A stretch of 64,000 nucleotides of DNA from Kitasatospora paranensis (lineage in GTDB: Bacteria; Actinomycetota; Actinomycetes; Streptomycetales; Streptomycetaceae), in NCBI RefSeq assembly GCF_039544005.1, contig NZ_BAABKV010000001.1:2294001-2358000 (forward strand), in the 5' to 3' direction. The position numbers and the translations under genes are program-made. Shown piece after piece: positions 34,207 through 46,054 of this stretch. Numbering within the stretch: the stretch's first letter is position 1; the number at the start of each line of letters is the position of its first letter. Below the pieces are notes generated by a model that was not told where the DNA came from, made no database searches, and worked only from the letters and a program-made list of their open reading frames with translations.

Positions 34207-34356
34207 GAGCTCGGCCGAACGATCGGCGAGGCTCCGACCCCACTCCGTCCGGCGCCCCTGCGCCGCGCCGGCCCGGCTGTTCGGGCCGGTCCCCCGCCGA
34301 CGCCCCGACCGTCGCGCCCCCACCCACCCCCACCCACCCCATCGCAGGAGAAGCCC

Positions 34357-36974
34357 GTGAGGCTCACTTCAGCACGCCCCGGTACCCGGGTCGGCCGCCG
34401 CGGATCGGCCGCCCTGCTGGGCATGGCCCTGCTCTCGGGCGCCGTCCTGGCGCTCCCCGGCACCGCCGCCCACGCCGCCGACACCCTGATCTCGCAGGGC
34501 AGGACGGTCACCGCCTCGTCCGTCGAGAACGGCGGCACCCCGGCCGCCTACGCGGTCGACGGCGACACCGGCACCCGCTGGTCCTCGGCCGCGACCGACC
34601 AGCAGTGGATCCAGGTCGACCTCGGCCAGTCCGCATCGATCAGCAAGGTCGTCCTCCAGTGGGAGGCCGCCTACGGCAAGGCCTACCAGATCCAGACCTC
34701 CGCCGACGGCGTGGCCTGGACGACGGTCTACTCCACCACCACCGGCGCCGGCGGCACCGAGACCCTGAACGTGACCGGCAGCGGCCGGTACGTCCGGATG
34801 AACGGCGTCGCCCGGGCCACCGGATACGGCTACTCCCTCTGGGAGTTCCAGGTCTTCGGGTCCTTCACCGGCTCCACCCCGTCCTGCGGCACCACCAACG
34901 CCGCCCAGGGCGGGACCGCCACCGCCTCCTCCACCGAGAACGCGGGCACCCCGGCCTCCGCCGCCGTCGACGGCAACACCGGCACCCGCTGGTCCTCCGC
35001 CGCCGCCGACCCGCAGTGGCTGCAGGTCGACCTCGGCTCCGTCCAGCAGCTCTGCCAGGTGACCCTGAACTGGGAGGCCGCCTACGGCAAGGCGTACCAG
35101 ATCCAGTCGTCCAACGACGGCACCACCTGGACGACGCTGTACTCCACCACCACCGGCGCCGGCGGCAACGAGACCCTGAACGTGGCCGGCTCCGGCCGCT
35201 ACGTCCGGCTGTACGGCACCCAGCGCGGCACCGGATACGGCTACTCCCTCTGGGAGTTCGGCGTGCACACCGGCGGCGGCAGCGGCACCCCGTCGCCGTC
35301 CCCTCCCCCACCTCCACCGTTCCGCCGGTGCAGGGCGGCGGCGACCTCGGCCCGAACGTGCTGGTCTTCGACCCGTCGACGCCCAACATCCAGGCCACCG
35401 TGGACCAGGTCTTCGCCAAGCAGGAGTCGAACCAGTTCGGCACCGACCGGTACGCGCTGCTGTTCAAGCCCGGCACGTACAACAACATCAACGCCCAGAT
35501 CGGCTTCTACACCTCGATCGCGGGCCTGGGCCTGAACCCGGACGACACCACCTTCAACGGCGACGTCACCGTCGACGCGGGCTGGATGCAGGGCAACGCC
35601 ACCCAGAACTTCTGGCGCTCCGCGGAGAACCTGCACCTCAAGCCGGTCAGCGGCACCGACCGCTGGGCCGTCGCGCAGGCCGCGCCGTTCCGCCGGATGC
35701 ACGTCGAGGGCGGCCTCAACCTCGCCCCGTCCGGCTACGGCTGGGCCTCCGGCGGCTACATCGCCGACTCGAAGATCGACGGCCAGGTCGGCAACTACTC
35801 GCAGCAGCAGTGGTACACCCGCGACAGCTCCATCGGCGGGTTCTCCAACGGCGTGTGGAACCAGGTGTTCTCCGGCGTCCAGGGCGCGCCCGCCCAGGGC
35901 TTCCCGAACCCGCCGTACACCACCCTGGACACCACCCCGGTCTCCCAGGAGAAGCCGTTCCTGTACCTGGACGGCAGCGACTACAAGGTGTTCGTGCCCG
36001 CCAAGCGCACCAACGCCCGCGGCACCTCCTGGGGCAACGGCACCCCGCAGGGCAGCTCGCTCCCGCTGAGCCAGTTCTACGTGGTCAAGGCCGGCGCCAC
36101 CGCGGCCACCATCAACCAGGCGCTCGCCCAGGGCCTGAACCTGCTCTTCACCCCCGGCGTCTACCACGTCGACCAGAGCATCAACATCACCCGCCCGGAC
36201 ACCGTGGTGCTCGGCCTCGGCCTCGCCACCGTCATCCCGGACAACGGCGTGACCGCGATGAAGGTCGCCGACGTCGACGGCGTCAAGGTCGCCGGCCTGC
36301 TGCTGGACGCCGGCACCGTCAACTCCCCGTCGCTGCTGCAGGTGGGAGGCTCCGGCCCGGGCGCCGACCACACCAACGACCCGACCGTCATCCAGGACGT
36401 CTTCGTCCGCGTCGGCGGCGCGGGCGCCGGCAAGACCACCGCCGGCATGGTGATCAACAGCAACAACACGATCATCGACCACACCTGGATCTGGCGCGCC
36501 GACCACGGCGCGGGCGTCGGCTGGGACGTCAACGCCTCCGACTACGGCATGCTCGTCGGCGGCAACAACGTCCTGGCGACCGGCCTGTTCGTCGAGCACT
36601 TCAAGAAGTACGACGTCGAGTGGTCCGGCAACGGCGGCAAGACGATCTTCTTCCAGAACGAGATCGCCTACGACGCCCCGAACCAGGCCGCCGTCCAGAA
36701 CGGCGCCACCAAGGGCTTCGCCGCCTACAAGGTCGACAACAACGTCACCAGCCACGAGGCCTGGGGCCTGGGCAGCTACTGCTACTTCAACGTCGACCCG
36801 ACCATCGTCGTGGACCACGGCTTCGAGGTGCCCAACACCCCGAACGTCAAGCTGCACGACATCCTGGTCAACTCGCTCGGCGGCAACGGCCAGTTCAACC
36901 ACGTGGTGAACGACACCGGCGCCGCGACCTCCGGCACCTCCACCACCCCGTCGAACGTCGTCTCCTACCCGTGA
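34357..36974 (+). pseudogene. Secreted protein with two discoidin domains and a beta-helix (probable glycanase), frameshifted near 35300-35309
   Basis: A signal peptide ending AAHA-AD leads into two tandem F5/8-type (discoidin) domains, about residues 43-170 and 175-306, that are near copies (KAYQIQTS/KAYQIQSS, YGYSLWEF in both). A Ser/Pro linker holds the frameshift: one C is missing in TCCCCTCCCCC. The rest is a right-handed beta-helix domain (VLVFDPSTPNIQATVDQVFA, WRADHGAGVGWDVNASDYG, EAWGLGSYCYFNVDPT). Database entries of this layout carry names such as 'adenylyl cyclase' that do not fit. I think it is a polysaccharide hydrolase related to GH87/GH55 helices, most likely acting on alpha- or beta-1,3-glucan. 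It corrects to 872 residues. Confidence 0.8.
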
Positions 36975-37012
36975 CGACCGGCTGACCACGGCTGACGCAC
37001 CACCGTGACACG

Positions 37013-37037
37013 GCCGCCCCCCGGCTCCGGGGGCGGC
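37013..37037. terminator. Bidirectional terminator hairpin
   Basis: GCCGCCCCC pairs perfectly with GGGGGCGGC over a 7-base loop between convergent genes. Confidence 0.8.
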
Positions 37038-37066
37038 TGCGGCACGGGCGCCCAGGGCGCGGCGGC

Positions 37067-39295
37067 TCAGGCTGCCGGTTGCCCCGTGCCCTCGGTGTCG
37101 ATGTGCGGCAGGATCCGGTCCAGCCAGCGCGGCGTCCACCAGGCGCGCGGGCCCAGCACGGTCATCACCGCCGGCACCATCAGCAGCCGGACGACCGTGG
37201 CGTCGATCAGCACGCTGAAGGCCAGACCGAGCCCGAGCATCTTCACCACCACGTTGTCGCTGACCACGAACGCCGCGAACACGCTGAACATGATGAGCGC
37301 GGCACAGGTGATCACCCGCGCGGTGATCTCCAGCGCGTGCGCCACGGCCTCCTTGGCGTCGCCCGTGCGCACCCACGCCTCGTGCACCCGGGAGAGCAGG
37401 AACACCTCGTAGTCCATGCTCAGGCCGAAGACGATGGCGAACATCATCATCGGCACATAGCTCTCGATCGGCACCTTGCCGTTCACCCCGAGCTGCGGCC
37501 CGCCCCAGCCCCACTGGAAGACGGCCACCACCACGCCGTACGAGGCGGCGATCGACAGCAGGTTGAGCACCGCCGCCTTCACCGCCACCAGCAGGCCGCG
37601 GAAGACCGCCAGGATGATCAGGAAGGCCAGGCCGACCACCACCGCGATGATGATCGGGAGCCGTCTGGAGACGATCTCCAGGAAGTCCACCTGGGCCGCG
37701 GTCGTGCCGGTGACGTACGCGGTGGCCGCGGTGCCCGCCACGGCCTTCGGCAGGGCGGTGTCGTGCAGGGTGTTCACCAGGTCGGTGGTCTGCCTGTCCT
37801 GCGGACGGGTGGTCGGGATCACCTGCGAGACCAGCACGTTCCCGTTGCCGGCGGCCTGCGGCGGGCTGACCGACGCGGTGTTCGGCAGCCCGGTGAGGGC
37901 CTGCTGCGTGCTGGCCTGGAGCGCCGCCCGGTCGCCCGAGGGCACGTTCGTCTGGTCGATCACCACCGTCAGCGGGCCGTTGGAACCCGGTCCGAACGCG
38001 TCCGACATCAGGTCGAAGGCCCGCCGGTCGGTGAAGCTCGTCGGATCCGCCCCGTCGTCGATGTGCCCCAGCTGGATCGAGAACAGCGGGATCGCCAGGA
38101 TCCCGACCACGATCACGCCGCCCGTCAGGAACCACCACGGCCGGCGCTCCACCCGCTGCGCGTACCGGTGCCAGGTGCCCTTCGCCTCCGCCGCGGGGTC
38201 GGCGGAGGTCTCGGCGACCGGCGTCCGCACGTGGTACCGGTCGATGCGCCGTCCGACGATCCCCAGCAGCGCGGGCACGAGGGTCAGCGCGCCCAGCACC
38301 GCGGTCACCACGGTGATGCCCGCCGCGAGACCCAGCTTGGAGATGAACGAGACGCCCGACGCGGACAGGCCGCTCAGCGCGATGACCACCGTGCAGCCGG
38401 AGACCAGCACCGCCCGGCCGCTGGTCGATGTCGCGTGCCCGGCCGCCTCCGCCGGGTCGGCGCCGTCCATGATGTCCTGCCGGTAGCGGGTCAGCAGGAA
38501 CAGTGCGTAGTCGATGCCCACGCCGAGGCCGATCATGGTGGCGAGCGTCGGTGACACGGTCGCGAAGGTCAGCGCGGCCGCCAGCAGACCGAGCAGCCCG
38601 AGCCCGACGATCACCGCGATCAGGGCCGTGACCAGCGGCATCACGGCCGCAATGATGCTGCCGAAGCCGACCAGCAGCACGACGATCGCCACCAGGAAGC
38701 CGATCGCCTCACTCGAACGGTCGTCGGCCTTCGGCCTGGCCGCCTCGCCGAGCGGGCCGCCGTACTCCACCTGCACCCCGGCCTGGGTCAGCGGGGCGAC
38801 GGCGGCGTAGACCTGGTTCAGGTAGTCCGGGCCGAGCGCGGCCGGGGTGGTGTCGAACTTCACCGAGATGTACGCCGTCGTCCCCGACGTGGAGATCGGC
38901 CCGGTCGGCGACGGCTGGGCCTGCAGCGGGTTCTGCGCGGACAGCACGTGCGGCAGGTGCTGGAGGTTGGTGACGGCCTGCCCGACCTGGTTCTGGAAGC
39001 CGGTCAGCGACTGGGCGTCGTGCAGCACGATCTGCGAGCCGGTGCCGCCCGCCGCCGGGTCGTTCGCCTGGAGGACGTCCGCCCCCTTCTGCGACTGGCT
39101 GCCCGGCAGCGAGAAGTTGTCGGAGAAGTCCCCGCCGAAGGCGCGGTTCAGCACCTGCACCCCGCCGACGGCCACCAGCCACAGGACGAGGACCAGGACG
39201 CCGTGCCGGGCGCACCAGGTGCCCAGTCTGCGCAGGGCGCCCGGCTTGGCCGGACGGGTGGCGGAAGCCCCGCCGGGGCTCGGTGCGGACGGCAT
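37067..39295 (-). CDS. MMPL-family RND transporter
   Basis: A 742-residue membrane protein with 12 predicted helices in two repeats and two large extracellular loops. Conserved MMPL motifs include [14 protein letters not shown] after helix 4 and [16 protein letters not shown] in the second half, the proton-relay region. It should export lipids, hydrophobic metabolites or drugs using the proton gradient. The start MPSAPSPGG has GGGGAG upstream. No TetR regulator or lipid-synthesis gene is adjacent, so the cargo is unknown. It diverges from the esterase gene. Confidence 0.93.
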   Translation of the reverse strand: MPSAPSPGGASATRPAKPGALRRLGTWCARHGVLVLVLWLVAVGGVQVLNRAFGGDFSDNFSLPGSQSQKGADVLQANDPAAGGTGSQIVLHDAQSLTGFQNQVGQAVTNLQHLPHVLSAQNPLQAQPSPTGPISTSGTTAYISVKFDTTPAALGPDYLNQVYAAVAPLTQAGVQVEYGGPLGEAARPKADDRSSEAIGFLVAIVVLLVGFGSIIAAVMPLVTALIAVIVGLGLLGLLAAALTFATVSPTLATMIGLGVGIDYALFLLTRYRQDIMDGADPAEAAGHATSTSGRAVLVSGCTVVIALSGLSASGVSFISKLGLAAGITVVTAVLGALTLVPALLGIVGRRIDRYHVRTPVAETSADPAAEAKGTWHRYAQRVERRPWWFLTGGVIVVGILAIPLFSIQLGHIDDGADPTSFTDRRAFDLMSDAFGPGSNGPLTVVIDQTNVPSGDRAALQASTQQALTGLPNTASVSPPQAAGNGNVLVSQVIPTTRPQDRQTTDLVNTLHDTALPKAVAGTAATAYVTGTTAAQVDFLEIVSRRLPIIIAVVVGLAFLIILAVFRGLLVAVKAAVLNLLSIAASYGVVVAVFQWGWGGPQLGVNGKVPIESYVPMMMFAIVFGLSMDYEVFLLSRVHEAWVRTGDAKEAVAHALEITARVITCAALIMFSVFAAFVVSDNVVVKMLGLGLAFSVLIDATVVRLLMVPAVMTVLGPRAWWTPRWLDRILPHIDTEGTGQPAA

Positions 39296-39526
39296 GAACG
39301 TCTCCCCGGGGGACCAGGCCCGCCCGCACCGCGGTGGCGGGGGGCACGCCATCGGCTGACGGCTGCTCAGAGCGTAGGCAGGCACCCTGCCGCTCGGGCC
39401 GGCCGACACACCGCCTGTCCTCCTGGTGGCGGCACCCCGGAGCGGCGGGGCGTTGCCCGCCCGGGGCGGTGCGTGCACCGTCTGTGCGGAACCTGGGGGT
39501 CGTCTGAGTGGATTCTGGCAGTCAAC

Positions 39527-39541
39527 TACGATCGCCTTGTG
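39527..39541 (+). promoter_or_regulatory. Probable leaderless promoter of the esterase gene
   Basis: TACGAT ends six bases before the GTG at 39539, and no ribosome site precedes that GTG. This is the usual spacing between an actinobacterial -10 box and a start codon that is also the transcript start. Confidence 0.5.
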
Positions 39542-40720
39542 TTCAGCCTTACGGGACTTCCCCTGCGCGTCATCGCCGTCGTGCTCGCCGTCGGCGCCTT
39601 CGCCGCCACCATGTGGCTGTGGCCCCGGCTCGCCGGCGCCGGGTGGCGGGCCTGGCTCGGCCGGCTGAGCGCCTTCCTCGGGACGCAGCTGGCGGTGCTC
39701 GCCGCGCTCGGCCTGGTGGCCAACGCGTACTTCGGCTTCTACAGCACCTGGGGCGACCTGCTGGGCACCGGTGGCGGGCCGGGCATGGTGGTCGACCACC
39801 AGCCGGCGGGCAAGGCGCTGTCGGTCACCGGGCAGCAGAAGGTGTACTCCTCGCAGGGGTCCGCCCCCGACCGCTCGGGCTCCATCGAGCAGGTCCGCAT
39901 CCAGGGCGAGTCCACCGGCCTGATCGGCTCGCCCGCCTACGTGTACCTGCCGCCGCAGTACTTCCAGCCCGGCTACGCGCACGCCCGGTTCCCGATGATG
40001 CTGGTGCTCTCCGGCTACCCTGGCTCGGCGGAGAAGCTGATCTCCCTGCTGGAGTACCCGGCGTCCACGCTGAAGGCGATCCAGGCCGGGCAGATGCCGC
40101 CGACCGTGCTGCTGATGATGCGGCCGACGGTGGACAGCAACCGGGACACCGAGTGCATGGACATCCCGGGCGGCCCGCAGGTCGAGACGTTCTTCACCAA
40201 GGACGTGCCGCAGGCGATGGCCTCCCGCTACCGGGTGCTGGACCGGGCGGACGCCCGGGCGGCGGTCGGCGACTCGACCGGTGGCTACTGCGCGCTGAAG
40301 TTCGCCCTGCGCAAGCCCGACAGCTACCGCTCGGCGATCTCGCTCTCCGGCTACTACAGCACCTCGAACGACCCCACCACCGGCGACCTGTTCGGCGGCA
40401 AGCCCGCGCTGAAGCGGGAGAACGACCTGCTGTGGCGGCTGAAGAACCTGCCGCCCGAGCCGGTCTCGCTGCTGCTGGCCACCAGCCTCGACGAGAAGAA
40501 CTACCCGGCGACCCAGAAGATGATCGCGGCGTTCCGGGCGCCCACCCAGCTGTCCACCATCACCCTGGACACCGGCGGCCACAACTTCCGCACCTGGACA
40601 CGCGAGATCCCGCCCGCCCTGGAGTGGCTCGGCAAGCGGCTGGCCCCGCCCCAGCAGCCCGGCGGGGCCGGCCCCGGCGCAGGCCCGACCACCGCGCCCC
40701 CGGTGCCCGGCGCCTCCTGA
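39539..40720 (+). CDS. Membrane-anchored esterase (esterase D/PHB-depolymerase-like alpha/beta hydrolase)
   Basis: About 393 residues. Two N-terminal helices ([36 protein letters not shown]) anchor it, then an extracellular alpha/beta-hydrolase of the esterase D group: [24 protein letters not shown], nucleophile elbow [17 protein letters not shown], acid in ATSLDE, and His in [10 protein letters not shown]. This is the group that includes mycolyl-transferase-like and trehalose-ester-type hydrolases. The C-terminus is a Pro/Gly/Ala tail. GTG 39539 appears leaderless. It may be co-oriented with, but is 124 bases from, the GT39 gene. Confidence 0.87.
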   Translation: MFSLTGLPLRVIAVVLAVGAFAATMWLWPRLAGAGWRAWLGRLSAFLGTQLAVLAALGLVANAYFGFYSTWGDLLGTGGGPGMVVDHQPAGKALSVTGQQKVYSSQGSAPDRSGSIEQVRIQGESTGLIGSPAYVYLPPQYFQPGYAHARFPMMLVLSGYPGSAEKLISLLEYPASTLKAIQAGQMPPTVLLMMRPTVDSNRDTECMDIPGGPQVETFFTKDVPQAMASRYRVLDRADARAAVGDSTGGYCALKFALRKPDSYRSAISLSGYYSTSNDPTTGDLFGGKPALKRENDLLWRLKNLPPEPVSLLLATSLDEKNYPATQKMIAAFRAPTQLSTITLDTGGHNFRTWTREIPPALEWLGKRLAPPQQPGGAGPGAGPTTAPPVPGAS

Positions 40721-40764
40721 CGCCTGCCCCGAACGGCCCGAACGGGCCCGCTCCCGGCGGGCCG

Positions 40765-40779
40765 GTCACCGGCGGTGAC
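40765..40779. promoter_or_regulatory. 15-base palindrome ahead of the GT39 gene
   Basis: GTCACCG-G-CGGTGAC is a perfect palindrome 66 bases before the GT39 start. It may be an operator or part of a weak terminator of the esterase gene. Confidence 0.4.
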
Positions 40780-40844
40780 AGAACACACCCCGCTCATACC
40801 CGGCTCTCATCAACCTTTCAGCCCGGGCGGGGAGCGTATCGCCC

Positions 40845-43154
40845 ATGACCGAGACCAGTTCCGTCCCTCCGACCAGTGTCGCGTGGCCCGAGGCCGCGGA
40901 TTATCCGCCGCCGGCGGCGCCGGCCGCGCCGGCCACGGTCGATCCGATCTTCCCGCCGGCCGCGCTGCCGCCGACGGGACCCAAGGGCCCGTCCTCGTGG
41001 GCGGGCCGCCTGCGCACCCTCCCCGGCCGGGCCCGGCGCGGCCGCGAGGACGACCCGCAGTGGGTGCGCCCGGCGTTCCTCGCCCTGCTGGCGGCCACCG
41101 CGGTGCTGTACTTCTGGAACCTCAGCGCCTCCGGCTACGCCAACTCCTTCTACTCGGCCGCCGTCCAGGCCGGCTCGCAGAGCTGGAAGGCCTTCTTCTA
41201 CGGCTCCTCCGACGCGGCGAACTTCATCACCGTCGACAAGCCGCCGATGTCGCTGTGGCCGATGGCGCTGTCGGTGCGGCTCTTCGGGCTGAGCTCGGCG
41301 AGCATCCTCGCGCCGCAGGTGCTGATGGCGGTGGGCACGGTGGCGACCGTGTACGCGGCGGTGCGCCGCCGCTTCTCGCCGGTCGGCGGGCTGGTGGCCG
41401 GTGCGGCGCTGGCGCTGACCCCGGTGGCGGCGCTGATGTTCCGGTTCAACAACCCGGACGCGCTGCTGGTGCTGCTGCTCACGCTGGCCGCGTACGGGGT
41501 GCTGCGGGCGACCGAGACCGCGAGCACCCGGTGGCTGCTCTTCACCGGCGTGATGTTCGGCTTCGGCTTCCTGACCAAGACCCTGCAGGCCTTCCTGGTG
41601 CTGCCGGCCTTCGCGCTGGTGTACCTGGTGGTGGCGCCGACCGGGCTGGGGCGCCGGGTGCGGCAGCTGCTGTGGGGGACGCTGGCGATGGTGGCCGCGG
41701 CCGGCTGGTGGGTGGCGGTCGTGGAGCTCGTCCCGGCGTCGGCCCGCCCCTACATCGGCGGATCGCAGGACAACGACTTCCTCTCCGTGACCTTCGGCTA
41801 CAACGGCTTCGGCCGGCTCACCGGCAACGAGACCGGCAGTGTCGGCGGTGGCGGCGGCCGCGGCGGCAACGGCGGCGGCATGTGGGGCTCCACCGGCATC
41901 ACCCGGCTGTTCGACGGCGACATCGGCGGCCAGATCGCCTGGCTGATGCCGGCTGCGCTGATCCTGCTGGTGGTCGGCCTGTGGGCGACCCGCCGTTACC
42001 CGCGCACCGACAGCGCCCGGGCGGCGTTCCTGGTCTGGGGCGGCTGGCTGCTCTGCACCGGCCTGACCTTCAGCTTCATGTCGGGCATCTTCCACCAGTA
42101 CTACACGGTGGCGCTCGTCCCGGCGGTGGCCGCACTGGTCGGCATGGGCACCGACGGCCTGTGGCGGGCGCGCCACCGGCTGCCGTACGCGGCGCTGCTG
42201 GGCGGCACGGTCGCGGTGACCGCGGTCTGGGCGTTCGTGCTGCTGGGCCGCAGCTCCACCTTCCTGCCGTGGCTGCGCTGGGCGGTGCTGATCGGCGGGA
42301 TCGTCGCCGGTGCGGCGCTGCCGGCGGTCGGCCGGATCGGCGGACGCACGGGCGGCCGGCTGGCCGCGGTGGCCGGGCTGGCGGCGCTGGCCGCCACCCT
42401 GGGCGGCCCGACGGCGTACGCGCTGGACACCGTGTCGACCGGGCACTCCGGTTCGATCGTGACGGCCGGACCGCAGGTGCAGGGCTCCAACGGCTTCGGC
42501 GGGCCGGGCGGCGGGCGCGGCGGCTTCCGCGGCCAGATGCCGGGCGGCGCGAACGGGTTCCCCGGCATGCGCGGAGCCACGGGCAACGGCGGGGCGGGCA
42601 ACGGCGGGGCGGCCAACGGCTTCCCCGGGACGAACGGCACGACCGGCCAGGGCGGTGCCCCTGGTGGCGGCGGCCAGGGCGGCTTCCCCGGGACGACCGG
42701 CCAGGGCGGCACCGGCGGGTTCCGCGAGGGCCGTGCGGGCGGCATGGGCGGCGGCATGGGCGGCCTGCTCGACGGCGCCCGGGTCAGCAGCGAGCTGGCG
42801 GCCCTGCTGAAGCAGGACGCGGGCAGCTACACCTGGGTGGCCGCGGCCGTCGGCTCGCAGAACCAGGCCAGCTACCAGCTGGCCACCGGTGAGCCGGTGA
42901 TGGCGCTCGGCGGCTTCAACGGCACCGACCCGTCGCTGAGCCTGAGCGCCTTCCAGCAGTACGTGAAGGAGGGCAAGGTGCACTGGTTCATCGGCGGCGG
43001 CGGCTTCGGCGGCGGCGGTGGCGGCGGGATGGGCGGCTCGTCCGACTCCACGCAGATCTCCACCTGGGTCGCGGCGAACTTCACCGCCAAGACGGTCGGC
43101 AGCGCCACCGTCTACGACCTGACCGCTCCCAAGACGGCCGGCACCACCGGCTGA
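40845..43154 (+). CDS. GT39/ArnT-like membrane glycosyltransferase with a glycine-rich insert
   Basis: A 769-residue protein. After a Pro/Ala-rich cytoplasmic tail comes a polytopic GT-C region with about eleven helices. The first outer loop has the catalytic-type acidic motif after SGYANSFYSAAVQ, and VDKPPMSLW is the GT39/PMT loop. It should move a sugar from a polyprenyl-phosphate donor to an extracellular acceptor. Two Gly-rich stretches occur: a short one at about 330-345 and a longer one at about 540-640, before an outer C-terminal domain ending DLTAPKTAG. A GGGGAG site precedes ATG 40845. Confidence 0.92.
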   Translation: MTETSSVPPTSVAWPEAADYPPPAAPAAPATVDPIFPPAALPPTGPKGPSSWAGRLRTLPGRARRGREDDPQWVRPAFLALLAATAVLYFWNLSASGYANSFYSAAVQAGSQSWKAFFYGSSDAANFITVDKPPMSLWPMALSVRLFGLSSASILAPQVLMAVGTVATVYAAVRRRFSPVGGLVAGAALALTPVAALMFRFNNPDALLVLLLTLAAYGVLRATETASTRWLLFTGVMFGFGFLTKTLQAFLVLPAFALVYLVVAPTGLGRRVRQLLWGTLAMVAAAGWWVAVVELVPASARPYIGGSQDNDFLSVTFGYNGFGRLTGNETGSVGGGGGRGGNGGGMWGSTGITRLFDGDIGGQIAWLMPAALILLVVGLWATRRYPRTDSARAAFLVWGGWLLCTGLTFSFMSGIFHQYYTVALVPAVAALVGMGTDGLWRARHRLPYAALLGGTVAVTAVWAFVLLGRSSTFLPWLRWAVLIGGIVAGAALPAVGRIGGRTGGRLAAVAGLAALAATLGGPTAYALDTVSTGHSGSIVTAGPQVQGSNGFGGPGGGRGGFRGQMPGGANGFPGMRGATGNGGAGNGGAANGFPGTNGTTGQGGAPGGGGQGGFPGTTGQGGTGGFREGRAGGMGGGMGGLLDGARVSSELAALLKQDAGSYTWVAAAVGSQNQASYQLATGEPVMALGGFNGTDPSLSLSAFQQYVKEGKVHWFIGGGGFGGGGGGGMGGSSDSTQISTWVAANFTAKTVGSATVYDLTAPKTAGTTG

Positions 43155-43173
43155 CGCACCACCGCACCGAGCC

Positions 43174-43209
43174 GTCCGGCCCGCCGAGTCTCCCCTCGGC
43201 GGGCCGGAC
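43174..43209. terminator. Bidirectional terminator hairpin
   Basis: A perfect 15-base stem (GTCCGGCCCGCCGAG and its complement) over a 6-base loop separates the convergent GT39 and HNH genes. Confidence 0.9.
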
Positions 43210-43229
43210 GCGTGTCCGGGACGGGACGG

Positions 43230-43973
43230 TCAGGCGCACTGCTGCAGCATGGCCTGCTTGTCGGCGGGCGTGACCGGCAGGTCGTACTTGAGGGAGACCT
43301 GGGCGAACCGGACGACGTAGGCGCAGCGGATCCGCGCGTCGGCGGGCAGCCACTCGGCGGGGCCGGAGTCGCCCTTGGCGGCGTTCTGCGAGCCGTCGGC
43401 GGGGATGAGGTTGAGCGGGTCGTTGGCGATCCGGACCCGCTTGGCCTTGTCCCACTTCGCGGCGCCCTGCTGCCAGTCGTAGGAGAGCGGCATCACGTGG
43501 TCGATCTGGATCTTCGTGGCCTGGGCCTTCGTCCACTGCACGTTCTTGCCGGTGTAGGGGTCGTGGATGGTCATCGAGGTGACGGTGCAGGCGGAGCCGT
43601 CCTTGTGCTGGACGGAGCGGCCGTCACGGGCGAGCAGGTCGTTACGGGTGTCGCAGTTGTTGTGGCCGAGCGGGGTGCCGTCGACGTTGTCCGTCCAGGC
43701 CGGGCCGAACTGGTCCCGGTCGTAGCCGGTCTTGGGGCCGGCGGCGGCGGTGCGGACCTTCGCGACGAGCGCCCGGCCGGCGGCGCGGTCGGCCGCGGAG
43801 GTGAGCGGGGCGAGGCCGGGGCGGGTGCCGTCGGGGTTCTGCAGGGGGCTGGTGCCGAGTGCGGCGGAGGGCGCAGCGGCGTCGGTGGAGGCGGACTTGC
43901 CGCTGCTGCAGCCGGTCAGGACGAGGGCGGGCAGCAGGGCGACGGACAGGACGGCGGTACGGCGGGCGCGCAC
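43230..43973 (-). CDS. Secreted HNH endonuclease family lipoprotein (GmrSD C-terminal/DUF1524-like)
   Basis: About 247 residues. A lipoprotein signal (VLSVALLPALVLTGC) is followed by a Ser/Ala-rich linker and an HNH fold: YDRDQFGPAWTDN, CDTRNDLLARD, then KIQIDHVMPLSYDW with the metal-binding Asp-His, and NDPLNLIPADGSQNAAKG with the Asn. The Cys pairs suggest disulfides outside the cell. It probably cuts extracellular or incoming nucleic acid. GTG 43973 follows GGGGAG; further upstream the open frame has no signal-like features. It is abundant in actinomycetes as 'HNH endonuclease family protein'. Confidence 0.9.
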   Translation of the reverse strand: MRARRTAVLSVALLPALVLTGCSSGKSASTDAAAPSAALGTSPLQNPDGTRPGLAPLTSAADRAAGRALVAKVRTAAAGPKTGYDRDQFGPAWTDNVDGTPLGHNNCDTRNDLLARDGRSVQHKDGSACTVTSMTIHDPYTGKNVQWTKAQATKIQIDHVMPLSYDWQQGAAKWDKAKRVRIANDPLNLIPADGSQNAAKGDSGPAEWLPADARIRCAYVVRFAQVSLKYDLPVTPADKQAMLQQCA

Positions 43974-44099
43974 GGGTTCTCCCCGAGGGTGTGGCTGGTG
44001 ACGGCGCACCAGCAGACCAGGGGGTTCATGCCGGGTCAAGTACGGTTCGGTCGCGCACCGCGGCATCCGGCCGGGGCGCCCGGGGCGGGCGGTCGGTCG

Positions 44100-45119
<1,020 letters not shown>

Positions 45120-45250
45120 GGACCAAGTACAAGGGGGCCGGAGCGTCCGGGGCCAGCGGCCGAAGCACCGGGGTGCGGCGCTGACCTGCGGCGTCCCCTC
45201 GTACGATCGCACAGCTGTCGGGGCCGGGCGAGGGTCGGGAGACTGGGGGC

Positions 45251-45885
45251 ATGACGGATCCGGGCGTGGCGGCGGTGGTGCTGGCGGCGGGGGCGGGCGG
45301 CGCCTCGGCGGGCGGCCGAAGGCGCTGCTTCCCTTCCGGGGGCGGCCGCTGCTGGAGCATGCGCTGGGGGTGGTGCGGGCGGCCGGCTGCGGACCGGTGG
45401 TGGCGGTGCTGGGGGCGGCGCGGGCGCAGGTCCGGGCGACGGCGGAGACCGGTGACTGCGTCCTGGTGGACAACCCGGACTGGGAGAGCGGGATGGGCTC
45501 GTCGTTGCGGGCGGGTCTGGCGGCGCTGCCCGCGGAGGCGCCGGCGGTACTGGTGATGCTGGTGGACACGCCCGGGGTGACGCCGGCGGCGGTGGCCCGG
45601 CTGCTGGCGGCGCACCGGGCGGGCGGGGAGCTGGTGGCGGCGGCGTACGGGGGGCGACGGGGCCATCCGGTACTGATCGGGGCGCGGTACTTCGCGGAGG
45701 CGGCGCAGGGCGCGCGCGGCGATGCGGGGGCGCGCGCCCTGCTCGCCGCGCACCCCGGGGAGCTGCGGCTGGTGGAGTGCGGCGACGTGGCCGTTCCGGA
45801 CGATCTGGACACCCCTGCCGACCTGGCGTGTTGGACGGCCGAGGGGCGCGCCGGCGGTGCCCCGTCCGGCGGCGGCCGGAGCTGA
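45251..45885 (+). pseudogene. MobA/MocA-type nucleotidyltransferase, frameshifted near 45299
   Basis: It begins MTDPGVAAVVLAAGAGG and continues in another frame RLGGRPKALLPFRGRPLLEH. Restoring one G at 45299-45300 yields the family loop LAAGAGGRLGGRPKALL exactly. Later motifs are VDNPDWESGMGSSLRAGL and MLVDTPGVTPAAVARLL, with GHPVLIGARY. This is the MocA (CTP:molybdopterin cytidylyltransferase) or CofC/IspD-like group; the divergent moaA supports a molybdenum cofactor role, such as for xanthine-dehydrogenase-type enzymes. It corrects to 211 residues. A GGGGG ribosome site precedes ATG 45251. Confidence 0.85.
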
Positions 45886-46054
45886 CTTCCCGTCAGATCC
45901 GGCCTCGTCCGGCGCCGCCGGGAGGGGCCGCCGAGTCGGTCGTACGCCCCTTAAGAGACCCTGAGGTTTGCCGTATTCCGTTCCCTCACCTGCCCGGATC
46001 AGGGAGGATTGGGGCTGAACCTGCCCAGCCGACACCGAACGGACGGTGCCAGCC

